A stretch of 64,000 nucleotides of DNA from the NCBI RefSeq assembly GCF_029267215.1, contig NZ_JARIDH010000044.1, positions 124,001-188,000 on the forward strand, given 5' to 3'. This stretch comes from Clostridium sp. (lineage in GTDB: Bacteria; Bacillota; Clostridia; Clostridiales; Clostridiaceae). This document shows, piece after piece, positions 17,093-23,743 of this stretch. Every line of letters starts with the position of its first letter. The first letter of the stretch is position 1. The notes under the pieces were generated by a model that saw only the letters and a program-made list of their open reading frames with translations, was not told where the DNA came from and made no database searches. The translations under genes were made by a program, and so were the position numbers.

Positions 17093-18070
17093 TTATACAA
17101 TAAAATTTAAATCTTTAAATGAAGTGAAGCCATGAGAAGAATCAGCCTCCTTAACAGCTTTTAAAATAGCTTTTTCCATAACCTTAGCTGCTAGAAGGCC
17201 AACAACATTTATATCAGCTTCAACATGGTTAGAAGATAAGGCAAAAATTGTATCACCATCAAACATAGTGTGAGCTGGTCTTATAGTTCTTCCAAATCCA
17301 TTCTGGGCCATAGAAGCAATTTTATTCATATGAGCTTTATTAAAATTACCATTAGTAACAATTGCACCTATTGTGGTATTTCCTTTAAATACATTTTTAG
17401 GTTTAGAACAACTTTTTATTAAACTTTCTTCAGTATTTATAAATGACATCATATCTTCACTTAATCCACCTGCGATTATTTTATTGTTGTTATTTGGATC
17501 TACTATATCACCAAGGCTATTAACTCCAACAATAGCACCAACTTTTAAATCTCCAATTTGAACCGCGTAGCTTCCAAATCCACCTTTCATTGCAAATTTA
17601 GGATTAATAGCTTTTCCAACTGTTGCACCTGTTCCACATCCAATATTTCCATTTATGGAGTCATCAAAGAATTCAGCATTTATGCAAGCATCAATCCCCA
17701 TCTGTTTATCAGGTCTTATTTTAGGATTACCACAGATTAAGTCAAATAAAACAGCACCACAAACTATAGGAACTTTGGAAACTCCAACATCAAATCCGAC
17801 TTCTTTATTTTCTAAATATTCCATAACTCCTGAACAAGCATCAAGTCCAAAGGCTGAACCACCTGACAATAAAACGGCATGGACCTTATCAACCATCTCC
17901 ATAGGATTTAAAAGGTCTGTTTCTCTTGTCCCTGGTGCACCACCGCGAACATCTACACCACCTGATGCACCTTCTTCACATATTAAAACAGAGCATCCTG
18001 TAGCACCTTCTTTATTTTGTGCATGTCCAAGTTTAAATCCTTCTATATCAGTAATTTTTATTTCAAACAT
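17093..18070 (-). CDS. P1-family (DmpA-like) aminopeptidase/D-esterase
   Basis: 325 residues, N-terminal-nucleophile fold that is cut by itself into two chains. GATGCSVLICEEGASGGVDV and RGGAPGTRETDLL are the N-terminal blocks, AVLLSGGSAFGLDA the middle one. GNTTIGAIVTN places the predicted self-cleavage before Thr232, with Thr instead of the Ser seen in DmpA. The C-terminal block is GDTIFALS. Family members hydrolyse N-terminal D- or L-amino-acid amides and beta-peptides; the natural substrate here is unknown. The ATG follows AAAGAGGTG. A hairpin lies between it and the upstream ECF gene, so it may have reduced read-through. Confidence 0.9.
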   Translation of the reverse strand: MFEIKITDIEGFKLGHAQNKEGATGCSVLICEEGASGGVDVRGGAPGTRETDLLNPMEMVDKVHAVLLSGGSAFGLDACSGVMEYLENKEVGFDVGVSKVPIVCGAVLFDLICGNPKIRPDKQMGIDACINAEFFDDSINGNIGCGTGATVGKAINPKFAMKGGFGSYAVQIGDLKVGAIVGVNSLGDIVDPNNNNKIIAGGLSEDMMSFINTEESLIKSCSKPKNVFKGNTTIGAIVTNGNFNKAHMNKIASMAQNGFGRTIRPAHTMFDGDTIFALSSNHVEADINVVGLLAAKVMEKAILKAVKEADSSHGFTSFKDLNFIV

Positions 18071-18099
18071 ATTTAGTACACCTCTTTAAAATAATAAAG

Positions 18100-18132
18100 T
18101 TTTAGCGCATAACTAAAAGTTATACGCTAAAA
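18100..18132 (-). terminator. Hairpin after the ECF S-component gene
   Basis: On the minus strand TTTTAGCGTATAACT pairs with AGTTATGCGCTAAAA (one mismatch). The T-tract after it is weak, so partial read-through into the peptidase gene is likely. Confidence 0.6.
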
Positions 18133-18148
18133 TGAATTCTATATAAGA

Positions 18149-18901
18149 CTATTTAAATATTTTTCTAACTCCAAGTATAACAGGTATTGAAATTAAAGCA
18201 GATATAAATGCTTCTGGAATACCGTTTGTTACACCTATTCCTAATAAAGTTAATTTAGCAGCATGTTCAGAAATTCCTAAAGCTGTAGCATATCTTTCTA
18301 AGTAGAAAATATATGTTAAACCTAAAACACCAACTGTATTAGTTAAAGTTGCAAGGACTGAAGCTGTACCTATTGATAAGGCCTCTTCTTTATTGTTGTG
18401 TTTAAATTTTATCATAAAGACTACACTTATTAAGAAGAATATTACAGAAATAATAGCTGATGGTATTAAAGAATTTGTTAATCCTTCAATACTTAAAAAT
18501 AAAAGTAGTGCTAAAATTATTGAACTTATTAAAGCTGTAATTTTTAAATTCTTCTTAGTTCCTTTAATCATAGACTTATAAACATAGTAACTTACAACAC
18601 CTATAAGTACTCTTGGAATTAAAGCTATAATAGGATTCCAAAACATAAAACTAGTTGGTAGTGGGGCAGTGAAAGCTTGGTACATTGAAAATAGACCAAA
18701 TACTAAACCTATTAAGCCACCTACTATGGGTCCTTCAATAATAGCACCTATAATTACAGGTATGTGCATTATAGTAGCTTTTACAGGTGGGATGTTTATA
18801 AATCCTAACCCTGTTAAACCTAGAAAGATTGATATACCAGATAGCATACCAACAATAACTAGTTTTCTTGTTTTTTGTCGTGTTTGATAAACTGCGCTCA
18901 T
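18149..18901 (-). CDS. ECF transporter substrate-binding (S) component
   Basis: 250 residues, six to seven hydrophobic segments. The N-terminus has the alanine/serine-type contact helix KLVIVGMLSGISIFLG, followed by MHIPVIIGAIIEGPIVGGLI and LFSMYQAFTAP, typical of vitamin S-components (PF12822/PF07155 class). A lysine-rich loop lies near 120 and 165. No ATPase (EcfA) or EcfT gene is nearby, so it would share a genome-wide energising module. Substrate is not recognisable; pantothenate, folate or another vitamin are options. The start is ATG after GGAGGAGA. A structured 100-nt leader precedes it. Confidence 0.85.
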   Translation of the reverse strand: MSAVYQTRQKTRKLVIVGMLSGISIFLGLTGLGFINIPPVKATIMHIPVIIGAIIEGPIVGGLIGLVFGLFSMYQAFTAPLPTSFMFWNPIIALIPRVLIGVVSYYVYKSMIKGTKKNLKITALISSIILALLLFLSIEGLTNSLIPSAIISVIFFLISVVFMIKFKHNNKEEALSIGTASVLATLTNTVGVLGLTYIFYLERYATALGISEHAAKLTLLGIGVTNGIPEAFISALISIPVILGVRKIFK

Positions 18902-18996
18902 TGATTCTCCTCCGTTCTTATTCCTTTTAGGATATAATTCGGTTGTTAAATTTTTAACCGTAAAATGTGTTCAGCTCCTAATAATAGAATACCGAC
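18902..18996 (-). promoter_or_regulatory. Structured 5' leader of the ECF S-component gene (candidate regulatory RNA)
   Basis: On the minus strand three nested helices are visible: TATTC/GAATA (18991-18987 with 18923-18919), TAGGA/TCCTA (18980-18976 with 18932-18928), and an inner CGGTT...AACCG hairpin (18960-18956 with 18944-18940). Asymmetric internal loops separate them. The GGAGGAG ribosome binding site follows directly. S-component genes are often under riboswitch control, but this layout does not match one I recognise. Confidence 0.45.
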
Positions 18997-19002
18997 GATA
19001 AT

Positions 19003-19032
19003 ATTTTAACATTATCTTTTTAAGTAATTCAA
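19003..19032 (-). promoter_or_regulatory. Probable promoter of the ECF S-component gene
   Basis: On the minus strand TTGAAT (19032-19027), an 18-bp spacer and TAAAAT (19008-19003). It would give a leader of about 95-100 nt. Confidence 0.6.
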
Positions 19033-19197
19033 TATAAAAAGGAAAATTTGTACAAATATATATAAGGTAAAAAAGACAAAATGGCGTAATTAGAGGATTG
19101 TAATGCATAAAGAAGTAATTTTCTGATAATTTAAAAGATGAATTTTATTTAGAAAAAGTGTTAAAATAGATAAAAAACACTATTTAGGAGAAAGAGT

Positions 19198-19857
19198 ATG
19201 AATGACAAAGAACTTTTTTACGAAATAGAAAAACATTTATTAGAAGATGAAAAGCCATCAGTTTTTTTAGAAGATTTAAAAGAAAGTGGGAATTTGAAAA
19301 AATCATTTTTAAGCATATTAGAAGACTTAGAAAAAGTTCAACAAGAAAAGAAATATCATCCAGAGGGAAATGTATGGATTCACAGTATGCAGGTTGTTGA
19401 TGAGGCAGCAAATTTAAGAAATAATGCTAATAATAAAAGGGAATTTATGTGGGCAGCATTGCTTCATGATATAGGAAAAAAGGAAACTACTAAAATGAGA
19501 AAAGGGAGATGGACAGCTTATGAACATGATAAAGTAGGGGCTGAGAGGTCTTATGTTCTTTTAAAAAAAGTAGTTGAAGATGAAAGGTTTATAAGTGATG
19601 TTAAAAACTTAATAAAATATCATATGTCATACCTTTACATTGTTAAGAATTTACCATTTGTAAAACCAGAAGATATAATACTAGACTCTGATATATATGA
19701 TGTGGCTTTATTAACATATTGTGATAGGGTTGGAAGAGGTGAAAAAACATTAGTAGAGAAGAGGGAAATAATTAGATCTATAAATAAATTTATAGAAAAG
19801 ATAAACTCAATAACCAATAAACACTATAAAATATTAAATATACTAAAAAATAACTAG
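19198..19857 (+). CDS. HD-domain phosphohydrolase
   Basis: 219 residues. The HD motif is AALLHDIGKKETT near residue 90-100, with upstream His in WIHSMQVVDEAA, downstream HDKVGAERS and later YHMSYLY and CDRVGRG. This resembles the HD domain found at the C-terminus of bacterial CCA-adding enzymes, here on its own. Such proteins are metal-dependent phosphatases or phosphodiesterases; the substrate is unknown. The ATG follows TTTAGGAGAAAG. It ends just before the promoter of the glycine riboswitch. Confidence 0.85.
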   Translation: MNDKELFYEIEKHLLEDEKPSVFLEDLKESGNLKKSFLSILEDLEKVQQEKKYHPEGNVWIHSMQVVDEAANLRNNANNKREFMWAALLHDIGKKETTKMRKGRWTAYEHDKVGAERSYVLLKKVVEDERFISDVKNLIKYHMSYLYIVKNLPFVKPEDIILDSDIYDVALLTYCDRVGRGEKTLVEKREIIRSINKFIEKINSITNKHYKILNILKNN

Positions 19858-19886
19858 TTGATTTTCATTAAATAAACTCATATAAT
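19858..19886 (+). promoter_or_regulatory. Promoter of the glycine riboswitch transcript
   Basis: TTGATT (19858-19863), 17-bp spacer, TATAAT (19881-19886), immediately upstream of the riboswitch. Confidence 0.8.
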
Positions 19887-19912
19887 AATTATTATAAATT
19901 AAAATTCAATAT

Positions 19913-20085
19913 GTTCGGATGAAGGTAATGGGAGAGAGATATATTTTTATATCCACCGAAGAGGGAAATCTTTCAGGTATTAGGACCGTTACTGGACGAG
20001 CCTCTGGAGAGACTCTTGTAAGAAGAGCACCGAAGGAGCAAGGTTAAATTTTATTAACTGAAACTCTCAGGTAAAAGGACAGAGG
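19913..20085 (+). ncRNA. Tandem glycine riboswitch
   Basis: Two consecutive glycine aptamers. Aptamer 1 shows GGGAGAGA, CCACCGAAGAGGGAAA and TTTCAGGTATTAGGACCG, closed by GGTAATGG/CCGTTACT. Aptamer 2 shows GGAGAGACTC, GCACCGAAGGAGCAAGG and ACTCTCAGGTAAAAGGAC, closed by CCTCTG (20001-20006) and CAGAGG (20080-20085). GTTCG (19913-19917) pairs with CGAGC (19997-20001), forming the leader-linker kink-turn helix known for full tandem glycine riboswitches. The downstream gene is a sodium/amino-acid symporter, a common target. Confidence 0.96.
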
Positions 20086-20160
20086 ATAAGGCTAGTTACT
20101 TAAATTTTTTAAGTATCCTTATTCTCCTCCGCAAATTAATTTTTAGGAGGATTTTTTTTT
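20082..20160 (+). promoter_or_regulatory. Expression platform of the glycine riboswitch, overlapping the ribosome binding site
   Basis: TCCTCC (20125-20130) pairs with GGAGGA (20146-20151) and nine Ts follow, which makes a terminator whose 3' arm is the ribosome binding site of the TTG start at 20159. The alternative helix is GAGGATAAGG (20082-20091) with CCTTATTCTC (20117-20126); GAGGA can also pair with TCCTC. Since GAGG belongs to the aptamer-2 P1 helix, glycine binding should free the terminator and turn the gene off (inference). Confidence 0.65.
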
Positions 20161-21550
20161 GGAAAACTTATTAAATCAAATCGACAATTTAGTATGGGGA
20201 GCACCACTTCTTATACTACTTGTAGGAACAGGTGTTTACCTGACTATAAGATTAAAATTATTACAAATTATAAGGCTACCATTAGCATTAAAATATGTTT
20301 TTGGAAAAGATGATGAGATTTCTTCTGATGTAGAGGGAGATGTTTCAAGTTTTGGAGCTTTATGTACAGCACTTTCAGCAACTATTGGTACTGGAAATAT
20401 AGTAGGAGTTGCAACAGCCATAAAGGCTGGAGGACCTGGTGCATTATTTTGGATGTGGATAGCTGCATTTTTTGGAATGGCAACTAAATACGCAGAGGGT
20501 GTACTTGCTATAAAATATAGAACAATAGATGAAAATGGTCAAATGGCTGGAGGACCAATGTATTATATAAAAAATGGTCTTGGTTTAAATTGGCTTGCTA
20601 ATCTTTTTGCATTTTTTGGAGTAGGAGTTGCCTTATTAGGAATAGGAACTTTTGGACAAGTTAAATCAATTACTGACGCAGCGAGTATTACCTTTAATGT
20701 GCCTACTTTAGTAACGGCAGCTATTGTAACAATATTAGTTGCTTTAGTTATATTAGGTGGAATAAAAAGAATATCTAGTGTATCAGAAAAAGTTGTTCCT
20801 TTAATGGCTGGACTTTATATACTAGGAGTAATATTAGTTATAGCATTTAATTTTAATAATATACCAAATGCCATAAAATTAATAATAGAAAGTGCTTTTA
20901 ATCCTAAGGCTGCCATAGGTGGGGCCGTTGGAATTAGTATAATAACTGTTATGAAAAGCGGAATAGCAAGAGGAATATTTTCAAATGAAGCTGGACTTGG
21001 GAGTGCACCAATAGCAGCAGCGGCAGCAAAAACTAAATCACCTGTAAAACAGGGTTTAATTTCTATGACAGGAACTTTCTTTGATACAATTTTAATATGT
21101 ACAATGACAGGAATAGTAATAGTTCTAACAGGGGCTTATGCAGGAAATTTAGAGGGAGTAGCTTTAACAACAAAAGCTTTTGAAATGGGACTTCCAATTA
21201 GTAATATAGGAACATATATAGTAAACATTGGACTTATGTTTTTTGCTTTTACAACTATATTAGGATGGAATTATTATGGAGAAAGATGCATTGAGTATTT
21301 ATTTGGAGTAAAAGCTATAAAACCTTATAGAATTTTATATATTGTTTTAGTTGGAGTAGGTTCATTTTTACCACTAACATTAATATTTATAGTGGCAGAC
21401 ATAGTTAATGGATTAATGGCAATACCAAACCTTGTAGGTATTTTAGGCCTTAGAAAAGTAGTGGTTGAAGAAACAGAGGAATTCTTTAAGGAAAAATCAT
21501 TAAAAGAAGAAAGAGAAAAGATAGGATTAAATGAAACTGTCTTAAGTTAA
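20159..21550 (+). CDS. Sodium:alanine/glycine symporter (AGCS family)
   Basis: 463 residues, about ten to eleven membrane helices. Family motifs are GALCTALSATIGTGNIVGVA near residue 60-80, GGPGALFWMWIAAFFGMATKYAE, GGPMYYIKNGLGL, and FSNEAGLGSAPIAAAAA. It imports small neutral amino acids with Na+. The only in-frame start is TTG 20159, 7 nt after GGAGGA, and that site lies inside the riboswitch terminator. The riboswitch makes glycine the likely substrate. A terminator follows. Confidence 0.95.
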   Translation: MENLLNQIDNLVWGAPLLILLVGTGVYLTIRLKLLQIIRLPLALKYVFGKDDEISSDVEGDVSSFGALCTALSATIGTGNIVGVATAIKAGGPGALFWMWIAAFFGMATKYAEGVLAIKYRTIDENGQMAGGPMYYIKNGLGLNWLANLFAFFGVGVALLGIGTFGQVKSITDAASITFNVPTLVTAAIVTILVALVILGGIKRISSVSEKVVPLMAGLYILGVILVIAFNFNNIPNAIKLIIESAFNPKAAIGGAVGISIITVMKSGIARGIFSNEAGLGSAPIAAAAAKTKSPVKQGLISMTGTFFDTILICTMTGIVIVLTGAYAGNLEGVALTTKAFEMGLPISNIGTYIVNIGLMFFAFTTILGWNYYGERCIEYLFGVKAIKPYRILYIVLVGVGSFLPLTLIFIVADIVNGLMAIPNLVGILGLRKVVVEETEEFFKEKSLKEEREKIGLNETVLS

Positions 21551-21556
21551 TATATG

Positions 21557-21594
21557 AAAAACCATGAGTAAAATAATTACTCATGGTTTTTATT
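21557..21594. terminator. Bidirectional terminator, symporter / acyltransferase genes
   Basis: AAAACCATGAGTAA pairs with TTACTCATGGTTTT; A-run before, T-run after. Serves both convergent genes. Confidence 0.9.
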
Positions 21595-22326
21595 TTATCT
21601 TCCTTCATTAGGAAGTTTACTTCTAACTATGTTTTCAACTTTTTTTGGAAGTTCTAAAATTTCTTCCTTAGTAAGTTTATCAGTGTAGATTGGTGGGTGG
21701 ATATAAAGATTTACTTCTTGTCCTCCCTTTATAAAATAATGATTTGCTTCCATTATTTTGTATGTTCCATCAATAGTAAATGGAAGTACTGGAACTTTTG
21801 ATTTAGTAGCTAGCTTGAAACTACCTGCTTTAAATTCTGCCATTTTACTACTTCTACTTCTTGTTCCTTCTGGGAAAACAACCATTGAATATCCTTCTTT
21901 TAGGTGTTTTATTCCTTCTAAAATACCAGCCATAGCTTTCTTTGGATGTTCTCTATCTATGAAAATTCCTCTTGAAAACTTCATCCAGTATTTTAGGATT
22001 GGCATTTTTTCAAGTTCTTTTTTAGCTATGAATCCTTTAGGTTTATCTATGTAGTACATAATTACAGGAATATCCATATTACTTTGGTGGTTACCAACTA
22101 ATAAAACTGGTCCTTTAGGAATATTTTCTAATCCTTCTACATTTACTTTAACATTTGCATGATCTAAGAAATCTTTAACTATTCTTCTACTACACTTATA
22201 AATATACTCTTCACGTTCTTCTGTTTTTCCTTCTACCTCAAGTTTATCTATTTTCTTTATATCAGATATTGATTTTATTAATGTCCATGCATATCCTTTT
22301 CCATACCAATATATAGATCTAAACAT
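21595..22326 (-). CDS. plsC: 1-acyl-sn-glycerol-3-phosphate acyltransferase (PlsC family)
   Basis: 243 residues. The catalytic HX4D motif is GNHQSNMDIP, the glycerophosphate-binding motif FPEGTRSRS follows near residue 155, and VPVLPFTIDGTY is the later conserved block. It makes phosphatidic acid from lysophosphatidic acid at the inner membrane face. The N-terminus has only a weak hydrophobic stretch, typical for short PlsC. The ATG follows AAAGGGGCG. The gene stands alone. Confidence 0.93.
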   Translation of the reverse strand: MFRSIYWYGKGYAWTLIKSISDIKKIDKLEVEGKTEEREEYIYKCSRRIVKDFLDHANVKVNVEGLENIPKGPVLLVGNHQSNMDIPVIMYYIDKPKGFIAKKELEKMPILKYWMKFSRGIFIDREHPKKAMAGILEGIKHLKEGYSMVVFPEGTRSRSSKMAEFKAGSFKLATKSKVPVLPFTIDGTYKIMEANHYFIKGGQEVNLYIHPPIYTDKLTKEEILELPKKVENIVRSKLPNEGR

Positions 22327-22693
22327 ATATTTCGCCCCTTTAATTTAACTAGTACTAAGTAATATTATAACAGGTTTTAAAAAATATCAAATAATGAGAG
22401 TGAATTATTATGTGTATTAATAAATTTTTCAAAAGCTAAAATTAATAATTTTAAGATATAATAAAGGAAGATTTATAAAAAGTTAGATTAATAAATTAGC
22501 TTTAAAAAGAAATGGTTACTACTTATTAATTTAAAACAGTTTAAATAGTATTGATTTATTATAAGAATGTAAGTAGTACTTTTGTTTTAAATTTAGTTAG
22601 CTGTTATCTATTAAATAAAAGGTATTAGTATAAGTATAATTTCAGTTTTATAATTATGATTAATAAACAAAATAAAATATAAGAGGTGTATAG
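22327..22693. other. Intergenic region with a 9-bp inverted repeat
   Basis: 367 AT-rich bases between divergent plsC and the methyltransferase gene. TACTACTTA (22517-22525) and TAAGTAGTA (22570-22578) form an exact inverted repeat with 44 nt between, either an operator pair or a leader hairpin. I see no gene and no recognised SAM or T-box element. Confidence 0.45.
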
Positions 22694-23536
22694 ATGTTAA
22701 AAAATAAAATTGATTTAAATAGAGAATTTTTAATTGGGGATGGAGCTATGGGGACTAGACTTATGGAACTTGGAGTTGATTTAAGAAAAAATTCAGTGGA
22801 AACCTTAAACTTAAATAATCCAGAATTAATTGAGAAAGTGCATAAGGAATATGTAGAGGCAGGTTCTAATATAATACTTTCTAATACTTTTATGTGTAAT
22901 ATAATAAATGAAAAGAAAAATAATTATAAATTAGAAGAAGTTGTAGAAAAAGCATTATCTATTGGAAGAAAGGTTTGCAAGGATGAAACATTTCTAGCTT
23001 TGGATATAGGTCCGCTTTCATATTATATGAATAATGAAGATGGATCTTTTAAGAAAATTATTGAGGATAATACAGAAAGAATAATAAAAGCTGGTAAAGA
23101 TAATTTTGATTTAGTTATTTTCGAAACATTTGGGAGTTTAGAAGAAAGTAAAATAGCTATTAAAAAAGCAAAAGAATTAACTTTTAAACCTATAATATGT
23201 TCATTTACATTAGCTGGGAAAATTAATGTTAAGTGTTTTTTAGAAGATGTATGTTTAAATTTAAACAATAGTGGAATAAGTGCTTTAGGGATAAATTGTA
23301 CTGAATATAGTAAGGTGTTAGAAGGAATAAAGGTTTTTAAGAAAAATACAAAACTCCCAATAATGATAAAACCTAATTTAGGAATACCTAAAAGAGAGGG
23401 AGAAAAACTTAAATATTCTCAAGAGATTAGGGAGTTTAAGGAGTTTTCAAAAAAGGCTAAAGAACTAGGAGTTAAAATAATAGGAGGATGTTGTGGAACT
23501 ACTAAAGATTATATAGAGTCTATAAAAAATATATAA
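22694..23536 (+). CDS. Homocysteine S-methyltransferase family protein (MetH N-terminal-like)
   Basis: 280 residues, the zinc-dependent homocysteine-binding barrel alone. GDGAMGTRLMELGVD is the family N-terminus, SNTFMCN follows, and the zinc cysteines are in LGINCTEYS and the C-terminal GGCCGTT. There is no folate, cobalamin or SAM-binding domain, so it would need a partner or use S-methylmethionine, betaine or methylthiol-type donors. The ATG follows AAGAGGTG. It is monocistronic. Confidence 0.88.
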   Translation: MLKNKIDLNREFLIGDGAMGTRLMELGVDLRKNSVETLNLNNPELIEKVHKEYVEAGSNIILSNTFMCNIINEKKNNYKLEEVVEKALSIGRKVCKDETFLALDIGPLSYYMNNEDGSFKKIIEDNTERIIKAGKDNFDLVIFETFGSLEESKIAIKKAKELTFKPIICSFTLAGKINVKCFLEDVCLNLNNSGISALGINCTEYSKVLEGIKVFKKNTKLPIMIKPNLGIPKREGEKLKYSQEIREFKEFSKKAKELGVKIIGGCCGTTKDYIESIKNI

Positions 23537-23670
23537 AACTAAGAAAATATTTTGGTAATATTAAAAATAGTTACATTGTTAGGAAGAGGAATGTGTTATA
23601 GGTGTCATAATAAATAAAGTAAAAAAATAAATAACCTATAAAAAGTCCACTAAACATATAAGAATGAAAA

Positions 23671-23700
23671 TTGAAAAAATGTATTGTAAACGTATATAAT
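23671..23700 (+). promoter_or_regulatory. Promoter and cre-like site of the alpha-mannosidase gene
   Basis: TTGAAA (23671-23676), 18-bp spacer, TATAAT (23695-23700). Positions 23684-23698 read TTGTAAACGTATATA, matching the CcpA cre consensus WTGNAARCGNWWWCA except for one base. The overlap with the spacer and -10 predicts carbon catabolite repression. Confidence 0.7.
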
Positions 23701-23743
23701 CTAGGTGAGGTTTAAAGAACTTTTTTATAAGGAGAGATTAGGT

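Noticed and set aside
17655-18089. Plus-strand 144-codon frame antisense to the P1 peptidase gene
   Set aside because: Low-complexity Pro/Ser/Ile shadow of a gene with clear family motifs.
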